From Ailanthus altissimus (Eukaryota; Streptophyta; Magnoliopsida; Sapindales; Simaroubaceae): a stretch of 64,000 nt of DNA. The position numbers and the translations under genes were made by a program. The notes beneath the pieces were generated by a model that saw nothing but the letters and a program-made list of their open reading frames with translations, made no database searches and had not been told where the DNA came from. Shown here piece by piece: positions 12,001 to 27,993 of the stretch; the stretch's first letter is position 1, and every line of letters starts with the position of its first letter. Location of the stretch: contig OX327684.1 of the NCBI GenBank assembly GCA_946807835.1, positions 35,090,501 through 35,154,500 of the forward strand, written 5' to 3'.

Positions 12001-15000
12001 TAAGTCTTTATATGAACTCCAATTATATGAGGACCCAATGAAATACTGGTTCTCAATGTAAATGAAGTGCTGGGCAGTACGAATGGCCTTCACATATGCT
12101 GTATGTATGCTCATGTCAATGAGCACATTCTTACCACATACCAGATTCTGTTTCAATGTAGTAAACAATCAACTTAGATGCATATATACAAACAAGATGC
12201 GAGAGGTCAGATATGAAAAGCCAAAAAGAAAGAAAATCAATCACTAAACCTTTTCTTACCTTGCTTGTGGCATCCTTAGGATCCTTTGGGAAGCCTTTAA
12301 CAGAATTTGAATCAATTGAACGAAAAATCTGCATTGAATACCTCACCAAACAAATAATATTACCACTCTTGGAATACAAAAGGCATATTTATCTAACCTA
12401 TGAGTTCATTGTTTACTTCTTCTTTACTATGCAAAGCAAGATTTAACCTAAGAAGTAACCTTGCCTCACCATTTCAACAACAAACATCTGGGCAAGAAAA
12501 GTGGCAAAGTACCTGAACATGCCAAGCTTCGGGATCATTCTCGCTGACAGAAGGAGGATCAGAAACGCCTATGATGCCTGGAATTCTTTCTATCTTTAGC
12601 AAAGCATCATCATATGGTTTCAGCTTTTTAATTCCATGAGGTTTTGAAGCCTTTAGCCACCGCTCCTCAAAGTTGGTTAAAACATCATATGCTGCTGGAC
12701 CATCAATCTTTGCGTGCAGGTCATGCCACGGTTCTCTCGGACAACCAGTAGTACTACCCTGCCCAGATTAACAACAAAACTAGATAACTAGAAGATAATA
12801 AAATTGATTTGGTTAAATGACAATTAGCCACCAAATTCAGCAATTTATTGACCAGGAGCTGTTGAACTCCACAGAGATATTCTTTGCCTAGACTCATAAA
12901 TCATGTATGGAAAATATCATTGTGTATATACAAAGACTTGCAAATTTATAGATACTGATTCTGTGCAAATTACCAGGAAGTATAAAGGTTAGAGTTACCG
13001 TGTAAGTAGGATTATGATAGTCATCCTTATGCAGCGTTTGTAATGTCCTAAAAAGAGGATGGTGTGGATTATCATATCGCCCATCACATAAATCAAGGCC
13101 ACCAACAAAAGCAATGATTTTCCTTCTATTGTTCCCAGCATCAGCATCCACAATTACTGTCTTCTGATGGTGTGTGTAGATTGTTCCAACTTCCTGATAA
13201 TGAAAAAAGAAAGAGAAAAAATTCAGATGCAAAGTTTCACATAAAATGTGCTGGCTCAAAGATGTTGAAATATGATGTCTTGATCTTATCGTCTAAACTT
13301 TCAAATTTTTTCACTTTGGTCCAGAATAGTTGTTTTCCTTTATTGTTTGATATCATCAAAATCTTTAAGGTCTTCTAGGCTAACAAAATGCAAAACTGAT
13401 AATGAATAAATAATAAAGGATCCATGCATACAAAACAATCACATAACAGTAAAATGTTGAAGTGAACTTCTTCCTCATATGATAAAAAGTCATTCTCAAA
13501 GCTCACTGAGGTAACAAGTAGAGGGAATAATTAGGTGGATGATGCTTCTGCTTTTGGGCTTGAGAGGGAAAATGTTATTTGCAAGTAGAGGAAGACTAAC
13601 ATTTTGGGCTTGAGAGGGAAAATAAAATAGAAAAGACAATTATTACTAATGTTATTAATTTGATAGAGAAACGAAAAATGGTTATTTAGGCTAACCTTTT
13701 GCTTGGCCCAACTGTGCCGTTTTCCAGCAATGCGCGGACAAAGAACCACTTGCACAGATGAGTGCTTGAAAAAACGACGTGTTTCCTCATCATGGGTTTG
13801 CATAACTCCATCCTGCATGAGATAATGTAAAGGGGTTTACTAGAAAGTATTTCCAATGAATCTTCCAAAATAATAACCAAAATGGCATGTAATATGTCAG
13901 AATAATTCAAGAATTTCGAGGAGTGTAAACCAAGTGTTTCATTTTTACGTAAAATGGGGAGTTATATCTACAGTATAACCTAAACAGTCACAAAAATATA
14001 GGCCAGGCCACCATACTGACACTAGTCCCTGAAGCCATACAGAAATGAAATGAATAAACACGTACAAGTTACTAACCATTTTATAACCCAAAATGCTTCT
14101 CGAAGTAGGGTCATCCCAAACAAGAAGCAGCACTCTCACTCCTTCCTGGGACTTTGATCTCAGAAGTTCCCCTAGGGTGTAATCTATATTAGGACCAGCA
14201 TCTCGAACCAGGCTAACTTTGTGCCACACCGACCACCCTGTGATGTAAATTAAACGTTGTGCCCGACTTATTGCATTACAGATGTCATACCAACATTTCC
14301 CATGCTCGTAAGACATTTCATGATCAAGCCTTAGGTGTGGAAGGCACTCATCAGGGACATGGGCATCTTGATAAAGAGTTACGATACCACCCCTCCTAAG
14401 CGGAAAATATGTGCCAGGAACACCAATATATTCAGGACCAGCACCCACTCCGTGATCATAAAAGCTCAATCTCTCCATCGGGGTGTACTGTATTGAAAGT
14501 GACAAGGTCGCTCCAGGCTTACATGGTTTCCCACTGCTATTTAGGACAGGATATGTTCCTTCAATTTTTGCACCCGTGTAAATCTGTTCAACCGGAATTG
14601 CCACAACTCCTATCAACTCTGACCCCACAACATCACTGTCTTTAACAGAAAAGTACACTTCAGCAGCATAGTGTGCAACAGGAACATAAAAATGTTGCCG
14701 CCAAACAGGATGTTCATTATTGTTAATCACATAAGTCCTCCCGACCACAGCACCTGCTACCGAAACTGTAACATATGGATCACTAGTATCTTTACTACTT
14801 GGTGACCCAAACATATCCCCCAAAGTCTTACGAAACATGTCCATGTTGGGAAGATTTTTTGCAGCGGTAATCCAAATATCTAAATTTCCATGCAAGAGCA
14901 AAACCCTCAAAGACCCTTTTGATGAGGGCACAATCTGCAAACTCTCAGCATGTGGTGATCCATCAAAAGAGCCCGTGTGGGCATGAGCCTGATAATTAGA

Positions 15001-15774
15001 TGAATCACTCCTATTGAAATAAGGTGCTTCGTAATCACTTGAGAATGAATCATTGGGATAGCCATAGAAACCCCCATGACTACTCAAACTTGAACTCTGA
15101 TGACTAAGAGAGGAATTAGGCAACGGTGCAACAGAAGGTGCAGGGGGTGATGCCGGAGCACTTGGTTGATAATTATTGTTGTTTTTGTTATTACTACCAG
15201 ACAAATGCAAATTACTCATATGCTCATCCAAAGATGGATAAACAGGCCGGTAAGAAGGATCATTGTCCCGAACATTCTCAAGACGTGTCAATGAAAAAAC
15301 TTTCCCAGAACTCAATTTATCCTGGCCCTGATATTCCGTGAAAGAACTGGCTTGAAATGGCACTTGGGGATTAGTTTCAGGCAAGGGGTAAGGATCCAGA
15401 CCAGATTGCTGATATGGGTAATGAGGTGAACCATATTGAAAACTACTACTATGTTGAGCGGGTTGTTGTAAAGGTGAAGAACCAGGGGCTGGGCGCTCAT
15501 ATGGATACGGAAGGGGCCCAGAATGAGAATTTGCTTGATAGTGATCATCAAATGCACCCGAATGGGGGTGGGGGGGATGATCTAACGGCCCTGAATAAGA
15601 TGACTGTGTTGTTTGAGGTGGATATGCAGATGGCTGATACGGATAAGCATGTGGGTATTGATATGGAGGTTGGTCATATGGATCTGACCTAGGAGGTGGC
15701 TGGCCATAATTTGGAGGAGGAGGAGGCTGATAGCTGTAAGGGTATTGGTTCGTATTATACGAGTAATTATCCAT
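9036..15774 (-). CDS. Phospholipase D beta1 (C2-type PLD), ten coding exons
   Basis: Hydrolyses phospholipids to phosphatidic acid; beta-type PLDs need Ca2+ and PIP2. Coding exons in transcript order: 15774-14077, 13812-13696, 13193-12999, 12758-12513, 12328-12260, 12147-12000, 11603-11455, 10802-10626, 10298-10101, 9329-9036. They join in frame to 1096 aa, close to Arabidopsis PLDbeta1. Start is the ATG at 15774 (MDNYSYN); the open frame upstream begins only at TTG. Residues 1-285 are Pro/Tyr/Gln-rich and low complexity. The C2 domain is about 287-430. The first HKD motif is H614-x-K616-x4-D621; the second is H947-x-K949-x4-D954 in [12 protein letters not shown]. The C-terminus ENLTI is typical of the family. 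Intron 6 carries a 190-bp duplication with a partial exon copy, and intron 9 carries a SINE. Confidence 0.96.
9583..9679 (-). mobile_element. tRNA-derived SINE in PLD intron 9
   Basis: A 97-bp insert between perfect 18-bp direct repeats CATTACCATAGAACATTT (9565-9582 and 9680-9697). Read on the minus strand it has a perfect Pol III A box TAGCCCAATAG (9667-9657) and B box GTTCGAATC (9613-9605), about 44 bases apart, and ends in a short poly(A). This is the structure of a tRNA-derived SINE, here almost without a body. Diverged relatives lie at 51925-52140. Confidence 0.85.
11695..12076. repeat. 190-bp tandem duplication covering part of PLD exon 6
   Basis: The segment 11695-11884 is repeated at 11885-12076 with only about six differences over 190 bases. 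Each copy holds intron 6 sequence plus the 3' part of exon 6. The right copy is joined to the complete exon (12000-12147); the left copy has only the last 70 bases of the exon (11810-11879), with its own acceptor-like CAG and an intact donor. Confidence 0.9.
11810..11879 (-). pseudogene. Partial decoy copy of PLD exon 6
   Basis: This 70-base copy begins after a CAG on the minus strand and ends at the same TTAG/GTGAGG donor as the true exon. Because 70 is not a multiple of three, inclusion between exons 6 and 7 would shift the frame before the second HKD motif. The normal model skips it. Confidence 0.75.
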
Positions 15775-15828
15775 CAACAAACAATAAATTATCAATCTTT
15801 ACAATGATGATCAACTAAAAATCAAAAC

Positions 15829-16032
15829 CTGCACACACACATATATACACACCCCAATATCAGGCTTCTTTTCTTAATTATAACAAAAGGTCCTTAGCCT
15901 TTGAATTGAAAAATGATAAAGGCGATCCAGAAACAATATAGAACTCAAAAGATCACTTTTTCTCATCAGAAGAGCAAAGAAATGTTTCGCATAAAATTCA
16001 AAAACGAAACGTTAGAGAAAAAGAGAAGTTAC
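15829..16032 (-). other. Probable 5' leader intron of the PLD gene
   Basis: On the minus strand, ATGG/GTAACT at 16032 is a good donor and GTGTGTGCAG/G ending at 15829 is a good acceptor, 55 bases upstream of the start codon. The stretch between is T-rich with a TG microsatellite. A leader intron is inferred from splice signals only. Confidence 0.5.
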
Positions 16033-16441
16033 CCATTAAAAATTGATGAGACATGAGTACACGCAGTTTAGGGATCTTCAAGGAAGATAGAATTTAACAA
16101 AAACAAATGTGAAATCTTCGGCCGGGTTCCATCAAATTCTATTTCGTGTTGTGCAGGGGCAGACGGAAGAAGTGGCGGTAAAACCGTTGCTTATTTGCCG
16201 CGTGTAGTTTGGTCATTGGTGGTTGTTTTGCTAAGAGTTACAGTTGGGTAATTTGGGGAGCGAGTTTTATAAAAATATCGTTAAATTAATTAAGAAAAAA
16301 ATGAAATAACAAAAGAAGTAAATAGTTAAATGAAAATTTTATCATAACGCTGATCAAATTTGAATCAAGTTAATAGCATACATGGAGTAATTTGATTGGT
16401 TCTTAGAATTCACGACAGTTTGTCGGTGGTAATAAATATTT

Positions 16442-17698
16442 GGGATACGTACAATTTTATCTTTAAATTTTGAATTAATTAATAATTTTATTTTGGTTAA
16501 ATTTAAAATATTTAATTTTATCTTAATTCGTTAATTTTTGTTGTTAATTTTAATAGTGAGAGGGTAAAAATATAATTTAGTCATACAAATAAATTATCCA
16601 TTGAACATGTGACAAAATCTTACTTATTCATTGTCTTTTTAAACACGTGGCACAATTTCATTCATTAATTTAATTTAATATAATTTTAAAAATAAACTTT
16701 AACAATATAAGACGTGTCAAAATGACTCATTGAATATATGGCAAAATCTTTTCCATTCATTATTTTTTCGAACATGTGGCACAATCTTATACATTAATTT
16801 AATTTAATATAATTTTAAAAATAAACTTTAACAATATGACACGTGTCAAAATATGATTAGTATTTTTAGACACGTGTCACCATGTAATTAGTTTATTTTT
16901 TATAATAATTTATAAATAAATTAAATTATACAAAAAAATTAAAATAAAAACTGGCATTGTCGCCGAAAAATGACGACCAGTCGGCCACCGTTTTTCGACG
17001 ACACGTCGACAACAAAAATTTATCAAATATATATTATTGAACTCAATTTTTCTTAATCTATACAGTGGTGTGATCATTTTTTTGTAAAAAAAAGATCAAA
17101 AAATGGTGGAGAGTGACAGCAGTCATCACCGCCCGCCGTTAAACGGTGGGGTAGTGACTTGCACTACCACAACAGATGGATAGAGGCTGTACCGCCGATC
17201 TATCCATCTGTGGTGGCGGTGCAAGTCACCGCCCCATCGTTTAACAGTGACCGCCGCCACTCTCCACCATTTTTTTTGTATTTTTTTTATTAAATATGAT
17301 CACACTATTGTGTAGATCAAGAAAAATGAAGTCTAATGATGTAAATTTAATAAATTTTTGTTGTCAACGTGTCGTTAAAAAATGGTGATCGACTGACTGT
17401 CATTTTTCGACGACAGTGTCAGTTTTGTTTTTAATTTTTTTAATTTATTTTATTGATATAACAAATTATACGATAACCAATTGAAGCAAATCGTATAATG
17501 ACATATGTCTATTTATATATATTTTATATATTTTTATATATGTATTATTATTAGAAGTAAAATAGTAAAAATATATTAAATATAATTTTTTTATTTAAAT
17601 TGATAATAAAAATTAACGAATTAAGATAAAATTAAGTATTTTAAATTTAATTAAAATAAAATTATTAATTAACTTGAGAAAAAAATTATACTTATTCC
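16442..17698. mobile_element. Non-autonomous Mutator-like foldback element
   Basis: Flanked on both sides by an identical 9-bp repeat TAAATATTT (16433-16441 and 17699-17707), the duplication size of Mutator-type transposons. The ends are long inverted repeats: left GGGATACGTACAATTTTATC, complement of right GGAATAAGTATAATTTTTTT, continuing with high similarity for over 100 bases. Inner arms also pair: 16942-17039 with 17340-17440, and a GC-rich core 17103-17183 with 17200-17270. There is no transposase frame. Almost the entire 1.26 kb could fold into one hairpin. Confidence 0.88.
16603..16860. repeat. Tandem duplication of 129 bp inside the Mutator-like element
   Basis: Units begin at 16603 (GAACATGTGACAAAATCTT) and 16732 (GAATATATGGCAAAATCTT) and share the run from TTCATT through AACAATAT to CGTGTCAAAAT with few changes. 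Only the left arm of the element carries this duplication, so it arose after or outside the inverted symmetry. Confidence 0.8.
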
Positions 17699-17707
17699 TA
17701 AATATTT

Positions 17708-18662
17708 TATCAATCTTCGGCTATACGTTGAAAGTCCAACTAAATTGTTTTTTTTTCTTTTTTTTTTTGGGGGTTAATTTCATTTGAGTTTTAGACTTTT
17801 GTTTTTTCTTTTTCCGAGGCCAAGAAGTCTTTCTCTTCTTCATTAAGGAACAAAATTTTCAAATCACATTTTTCAACTCATTGAAGATGCTTTATAAAAA
17901 TTTGGGAATTTTCTCCTTTAAATGAATACTTTTTTCATATTATTTAATTATAAAACATGTTTTTTTTCTCATGAATGACAACCTTCCAACAATAGAGAGA
18001 GATTATGATATTTTTTCCTTAAATGTGTTAAGTATTAGACATATATCCCATACAAAGCGAAATGATCATTTGGCAACTTTTTCCATAATAAAAGTGAAAT
18101 TAAATCTAATGTTCACAATTTTCACATATCTTAAAATCCACAATTTGCTTAATATGTAATTAAGGCGAACCATGCATCTTCATCGAAGGTTGAACAAAGA
18201 CAATTAATGTAGATCATGCACAATAAAGCACTCTACAATAAATATAGTTACCCAATAGTTATTTACATTAATTAGTATTTTTGATCCACATATTTACATT
18301 AAAGGCTGAACTGAAATACACAATTTGATTTGAGTCTTTGCATTCATAGTAACAATCTACAATGGGTAAGTTGTCCTAATTGTAGTAATGAGGGTTAGGA
18401 TAGATGTCTATATTGGGACAAAAGAACGGTTGTAGAACTGCAACTGTTATAATCATACCATCCTTTCATCAACAATTAGGCAAAGCTTAGTGACAATATG
18501 ATTGTTATTCATTTTAAGCATTCCAAATGTTTACAAGTACATAGAACTTGAATTTGGAAACTTTTTAGTTGCTTCTGAAAATTGTAAGACTAGGGTCTTC
18601 TGCTAAAGCATTTTTTGCTGCCCTTCATAAAATTATTCCCAGTTGAAAACAGCCTGAAAAAG
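17708..18662. other. Intergenic, AT-rich; 3' flank of the SBT1.1-like gene
   Basis: No coding potential recognised. The part next to 18662 should hold the 3' UTR and polyadenylation region of the minus-strand subtilase. Confidence 0.5.
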
Positions 18663-20954
18663 TTACTGCCAAGTTACTGCTACGGGACTTCTAACCTTAT
18701 ATTTTCCCGAAAACCATGTTAAAGAACCGAAGGATGAATTAGATGATGCTCCTGTGAGTGAAACAATAGTCACCTTGTAACTCAATTTCTCGCCTAATGT
18801 CTGAAAAGTTAAAACCTGAGGCGTAACCGTCACTGAAACTCCACTGGGCTCCTCCACTTTCACTGCATAACTAGACCTACCGGTTCCTACATTTGTCACA
18901 GTTCTCTCATATTCTATGGTCTTACTTTTGGCCTTACCTCCGAAATTCACCTCAAAAGAAGGGTAATTTAAGTCACCAGGCTGAAAAGCTGAAGGCTTCG
19001 GACATGTGAAATTACCCCCTGAAAATAAACTTAGCTGAGAAGAGGTATAATTTAGGGTGCACAAATAGTTTAGATAATCCTCTGGGGTTATATCATAGAT
19101 TAGCCCCGGATCAGAAGCACTTTCTGGATCAACATGGCCTGAGCCAAACGCAAATGGCGTAGCCATTGGAGAATCAATTGAACTAATATCTGCAATTGGA
19201 GCCTTTCTGTTGTCTAGAGTATATGCTGTTGTCATTAGGGCTGATTTGATCGCAGCTGGTGACCAATCTTCATTGACGGATTTAACAAGTGCTGCTAAAC
19301 CACTAACATGGGGGCAAGACATTGAAGTGCCTGAAATTATATTGAATAGAACACTTCTCTTGTCACTTTTAAGCAGACTTGGGCTAGTACTTGGCGGCCA
19401 GGCAGCCAATATGTTTACCCCGGGTGCAGTCACATCTGGTTTGATCACATCTGGATTAACTGAACTTGGCCCTCTTGATGAAAATGCTGCCATCACTGGT
19501 GCAGAATTGCCAAATACTGTTCCCTCGAAAACGATGAAAGCAGTTGGTTTTTTGGTTGAGTTCAGATAATTTTTTATGGTTTTACCCGCTGAGGCTCCTA
19601 ATGCTGCGGCAGGCAGAACGTGGGCATCAGCAAAAAGTTCTTCACCTTCTCTTTCAGAATTCACTAATAACATTCCAGCTCCTCCTGCTAGTTTCACTTG
19701 CTCTCCCTTTTCAGTTCGGCTATTTTGTCCTCTTTGGCAAACTACTATCTTCCCTTTTACTAGGTTCTTATTGAGAGACCCATCAGTACAGTACTCGGCT
19801 CCCAAGTGACCTGCAGTTTTCCCATAGACAAGCGGAAGCCGCTTTGTTGCGTTGACAGAATTTAGATATGACCCTTCAAAAGATTGTCCATTGCCAAGCT
19901 TCACAATTGCAGGGAAGCGTCGATCAGTGTAGCTCGCAGCAACGGTCATAAGCCATGGTGCGGTATTACTAACAGTTGAATTAGACGGGCCTGAATTACC
20001 TGCTGAAGACGAAACAAAAACCCCATTCTGGATTGCCCCAAAAGCGCCTATAGCTACAGTATCACTGTAAAAAGGCCTGGAGCTGCCACCTAGAGAGAGT
20101 GACAGCACATCAACTCCATCAGCAACAGCTTTATCCATTGCGGCAAGTATATCAGAGCTAGAACAACCCAATGGCCAACAAGCTTTGTAAGCTGCTATTC
20201 TTGATGTGTACCTCATTCCAGCAGCAAAGCCTTTCGCTAAGCCAAAAAGGTTGGCATCTGCCACAAGATTACCAGCTGCAGTTGATGCGGTGTGTGTACC
20301 ATGACCTTGTGCATCTCTTGGAGATCGAAAATCCACTGTTTCATTGATTCTCCCAACAACGGACTCGTAGCCTTTGAAGAAGGCTCTTGCGCCAATGAGC
20401 TTTTTGTTGCAATTTGATTGCGAGAACTTGGTACCTTCTTCACAGACGCCTTTCCATCTAGAGGGCACTGGAGACAAGCCTTTATCTTGGAAACTGATGT
20501 GTTCTGGCCAGATACCAGTATCAACAACGCCAATAATCACATCTGTTGCCAAGTTTGAAGCATCCAAGAGTCCTATGCCATTTTCCAGGCCAAGAAAATG
20601 GGATGAATATGTTGTGTGGAGAGTTAGCAATTCATCAGGAATAGCAGAGAGGAAACCATCAACTGCTTTTAGTGATTCAAGTTGCTTTAATGAGAGCTTT
20701 GCGGAAAAACCGGAAATGGCGGTTTGATAGGCATAAAGTAGCTGAGGAGGCGTTGTTTCTTGTTCTTCTTCTTCCTGCTGGGATGAGAATTTGCTGAGAG
20801 AATCGATCACAGCTTTATAAAATTGTTTGGAATTGCCTTTTGCCGCGATTTTGGACTTGTCCATGTGAATCACGTATGTGCTCTGTTGGCCCATTGAAGC
20901 AATTGATGAGGTAGCCATCAAGGCTAGCAGTAGCAGAGATGTTCTCAAGATCAT
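18663..20954 (-). CDS. Subtilisin-like serine protease, SBT1.1-like
   Basis: Intronless, 763 aa from the ATG at 20954 ([20 protein letters not shown]), in good context GCCACCATG; the frame extends 12 bases further only to a TTG. Order: signal peptide (1 to about 22), I9 propeptide with YVIHMDKSK and ending near [12 protein letters not shown], the S8 catalytic domain with an inserted PA domain, then the C-terminal Fn3-like domain ending [11 protein letters not shown]. Catalytic residues visible: D145 (VVDTGIW), H218 (GHGTHTAS), oxyanion N320 (SSAGNSGP) and S544 ([11 protein letters not shown]). Similar throughout to Arabidopsis SBT1.1, which has been linked to phytosulfokine precursor cleavage. 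A secreted, apoplastic protease is expected; the substrate here is unknown. Confidence 0.95.
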   Translation of the reverse strand: MILRTSLLLLALMATSSIASMGQQSTYVIHMDKSKIAAKGNSKQFYKAVIDSLSKFSSQQEEEEQETTPPQLLYAYQTAISGFSAKLSLKQLESLKAVDGFLSAIPDELLTLHTTYSSHFLGLENGIGLLDASNLATDVIIGVVDTGIWPEHISFQDKGLSPVPSRWKGVCEEGTKFSQSNCNKKLIGARAFFKGYESVVGRINETVDFRSPRDAQGHGTHTASTAAGNLVADANLFGLAKGFAAGMRYTSRIAAYKACWPLGCSSSDILAAMDKAVADGVDVLSLSLGGSSRPFYSDTVAIGAFGAIQNGVFVSSSAGNSGPSNSTVSNTAPWLMTVAASYTDRRFPAIVKLGNGQSFEGSYLNSVNATKRLPLVYGKTAGHLGAEYCTDGSLNKNLVKGKIVVCQRGQNSRTEKGEQVKLAGGAGMLLVNSEREGEELFADAHVLPAAALGASAGKTIKNYLNSTKKPTAFIVFEGTVFGNSAPVMAAFSSRGPSSVNPDVIKPDVTAPGVNILAAWPPSTSPSLLKSDKRSVLFNIISGTSMSCPHVSGLAALVKSVNEDWSPAAIKSALMTTAYTLDNRKAPIADISSIDSPMATPFAFGSGHVDPESASDPGLIYDITPEDYLNYLCTLNYTSSQLSLFSGGNFTCPKPSAFQPGDLNYPSFEVNFGGKAKSKTIEYERTVTNVGTGRSSYAVKVEEPSGVSVTVTPQVLTFQTLGEKLSYKVTIVSLTGASSNSSFGSLTWFSGKYKVRSPVAVTWQ

Positions 20955-20966
20955 GGTGGCTGTCAA

Positions 20967-21772
20967 AAAAATGACTAAAAAAACTCAGAATCAAAGAGAT
21001 AAAATAATGTGAACAAAATGCAAAAATGATTAGCAATAGAGCCGGTGGATGCTATTTGGTTGAAATTAGTAAATGTGAACAGGAATCAATAAATTAGTGA
21101 GTACTAGTCAATTCAACAAGTAAGGTCTCTTCGGGTCCTGACGTCTGTTTGGGCTTTACATGATTGAACAAAATCAACCTAATACCCCAGTTGCAAAAGG
21201 TTTGACATCAAGGTCAGTAACTACAGAGGAATAAGTCTATGAGCTAAGTACAACAAGATGAATGCTTAACTATGTGAGCAATGCATGGAAAAAGAGACGT
21301 TAATACCTCTTGCCTCAATTTTTTATTTTTCTAAAAAAAATGAGAATGCACAGGTATAAAACACAAGAATGAGCCCCTGAAGTGGATAATATATAGGCCA
21401 AATACAAGGAACACAGTGCTGAAAACTTGAGTGCTTTTTGGTCTTTATCCTTCAATAAAAGTATCATCCCCACTATTCTTTTTGCAGCTAAGGTGCATGC
21501 CTTACTTTGCCTTTAAGGGTAAGCACAAAACTTTCTGCACAACCATTAACTAGACAAAGAAACGTGTGATGCGAGATAGGCAAATGCCAGTAAGGACTAC
21601 CAATTTGAACAGGGAACCCAATTCAGAAGATTCTGATAAAGGATGTATAAAACAAGCAGTCTATGAATGATCAGTAGGTCAAGTGGAAATCGTGTGAGTT
21701 ATGTCGTATCAAATTATGGCACGAAAAAAGTCCAATTTATACTTTGTCAAAACAATAAATTTTCCTGATTTG
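20967..21772. other. Upstream region of the SBT1.1-like gene
   Basis: No gene recognised. This should contain the promoter and leader of the minus-strand subtilase; I could not pick a convincing TATA box. Confidence 0.4.
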
Positions 21773-21788
21773 GAATTCTCTATTGCAT

Positions 21789-22620
21789 GGGTGTTTTTAT
21801 ATTAGACAAATTCCATTGTAGGGTTTAGACCCCCGGCACAATAGAGTTTAGAATTTGTATAATTCGGTGGATGTATACATTACTTAAGCCTGAAAATTTA
21901 TTCGCTCAAATTTCTCCATTGCTTCTACCGAGGACAAGATAATTTAGACTGATTACTCTAATAAACAATTTTCTATTGTTAATGCATGTTAAAACTTATC
22001 AGAGATAGGCACTAAAGTCAAGTAGTATAAATTATTATAAAGTCCTCAATATATTTTTAAATATAATTTTATCACGTGATTAACTTTGAAGTACAAATTA
22101 TTTATAAAAAGTAAATTAGCAAAATGAAGTTTTACTCTTAATCCAAACTGTCCATTGTGTAAAAGTGGCATTGAGACAGCACAACATTTATTTTTTAATT
22201 ATACATTTACTAGTGGCAAAAAGTCCTGGTTTGTTAAATCCAAAGAGGTCTTGTCACCTAGTAGAGAAAAGTATTTTATTTTTATAAAAAAATTAGAGAT
22301 AAATCTCTATTTAGCAAAATGTGGAGGATTATTTTTTGTATTTCTATTTATTGCATATAATATGCGCGAAACCAGGTGATGTTTCAACATAAATCTCTCA
22401 ATATTATTGATATCTTATGATGCATTAAAAATGCTATATGAATTAATTATCTAAGTGCTTTAAATGGACAACATTAGAAAATATTGTAATGAGGTGGTGA
22501 AACTTGATTATTGTTTTCATTGTTTTGTTTTGTTGTGTTGTTCTGTGTTCTTAGCTTTGTATCCATTTGTATTTCACTAGATTTCGCAATAAAATTCTCT
22601 TTTATTTACTTACCAAAAAA
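21789..22620 (+). mobile_element. 5'-truncated LINE remnant with target-site duplication
   Basis: Bounded by perfect 16-bp direct repeats GAATTCTCTATTGCAT (21773-21788 and 22621-22636) and ending in an A-rich tail. From about 22130 the + strand reads like the zinc-binding end of a plant L1-type reverse transcriptase (CPLCKSGIETAQHLFFN) followed by a T/G-rich 3' UTR. The first ~320 bases of the insert do not look like LINE coding sequence; they may be rearranged or from another source. Confidence 0.75.
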
Positions 22621-22636
22621 GAATTCTCTATTGCAT

Positions 22637-24340
22637 CTCAATAAATGTCTAGGAGATTCCTCTCTGGTCTCTGCCTTACTCCGCCTCTTGTATTCCCCTG
22701 TCATCATCAGGATGAATATTTAGACGTCACTCTAGCAATAAAGAATTTTGATCTTTTTCATAGAGTTTCTATTGCTATGTTGAGTATTATAATTAAAAAG
22801 TTCTAATGATACTGATGATATTGTTAAAACAAAATGATGTTGACCGAACCAGCTTATAGAAACACCAAGCCAGAGTGAAATATCAAGAGGGAATGAATTG
22901 AAAAAGAAAGGGGGTTGGCATTATGTTCTGAGATGCTAGTTGGTGGAGTGGGGATGCTGAGGAAGGGCTAGAAAGGGCATACTGAACTTCCACTTATTTT
23001 GTTTAGCTTTCTCTACAAGGAATTAGCGCCTGTTGGTAAAAAAGATAGCCAATTTCCTTCAAGGACCATTATAAGATTGCATATGATCAATGGGGATTTC
23101 CCTTTTTTTAGCACAGTAAGTTCATTTTAAGGCATGCCACTTTTTAAAGCCTGCAAGATTCTGAAGTGGAAGTAGTTGAACACACATGCGCACAAACAAT
23201 ATAAAACCGAAAAATAACAAATCCACAATAATATGCTTTGCTTAGCGAGCATTTAGAAAAGTTCTTCCCACAAAGAACCCCCATTATATATAGTGTGAAG
23301 TTTCAAATGCAACATCCTGTATCAATTATCATATATTCACGATTTGAAAATGAGGATTAGAAATATGTAGTGTATTGGTAACAGCAAAGTCAAAAAAAAG
23401 AAATGCAAAAGAATTTGTAAGCAATTGCTGCAGGAAAGCATTTAGCATTGCTAAGGATGTGGTCAAGTGGAGCCTTCCATTTTCTAATATTACCTTTGGT
23501 GGGTTATCAATTGTCAATCATTGTTGCACTGAAATTTTTTTAAATAGAGCGCACTTTGATCACTACTCCAGTGGAGTGCATTATGGATGAAACTTGAATA
23601 GCTAGCAAGAACTTTTATATGGAAGTGCAGGCTTAATAATAATGTTCATAGAAATAGTTTATCATTCTGTTGTCCAACCATGATTCCAGATCAAACTTCC
23701 AAGTCTACTTTTGATTTTCAAAATTACAACCCGCGTGTATTGTGTTGTTGCAACTTGCAATCATTTTATCTTGACTGTTGAATTAACTAGTGGCAGTATA
23801 CTTGAAGCTTATCAGGATTACATAAATATCTTCCCTTTAGACTTCAACTTTACATGGATGCAAAACCGGGAAAGGTCAAATGAACCCTCCTGCGGATAAT
23901 TCAGAGCACCTCCACCTTACATTTAAGGGAAATTTTGTGCGATTAAAGTCATTCAACTCTTTTGAGGTTAAACCCAGATTCTTATGGAATTTTATTGCTA
24001 ACTGGTTCTTGTAGAAAAAAATTTCAAACATCTCTAACGTTTTAGGAACCGTAATCCTCAAACCCACCATTTAGCTATACCCGTATTCAAAGCCAAACTA
24101 ATTGCAGTTTTTTATTTTTAATCTCTTTTTTATTAGGATTTTTATTCAATTAGAAATAATATCAGAAGCATCGAAAATTTTGCGGGTAAGTTTATTGATA
24201 ATTGTAGTAGTATATTGACTATCGCCAATGCTAAAAAGCATAATACAAGCACAATGTTGTACAGCTTTGGCAATAGCATCTTTCTTTTCCGTTAAATTAA
24301 AAAATTTCACATCTTTGAACTGTCTGATGTGAATATTATA
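22637..24340. other. Intergenic between the two subtilases
   Basis: Several short frames exist but none resembles a known protein. The right end should contain the 3' UTR of the XSP1-like gene. Confidence 0.45.
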
Positions 24341-27913
<3,573 letters not shown>

Positions 27914-27985
27914 GTTGACAGAACCTAAAAACAATAACTTGTTTTTTAGCCTTGTGTCTAGCTAGCTATCTCGGTGGCGCTGCTG

Positions 27986-27993
27986 TATTTATA
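27986..27993 (-). promoter_or_regulatory. TATA box of the XSP1-like gene
   Basis: TATAAATA on the minus strand, 73 bases upstream of the start codon at 27913; distance and match are normal for a plant core promoter with a short leader. Confidence 0.6.

Noticed and set aside
19210..19809. Several + strand frames opposite the SBT1.1-like gene
   Set aside because: They are antisense shadows of a strongly conserved coding frame on the minus strand.
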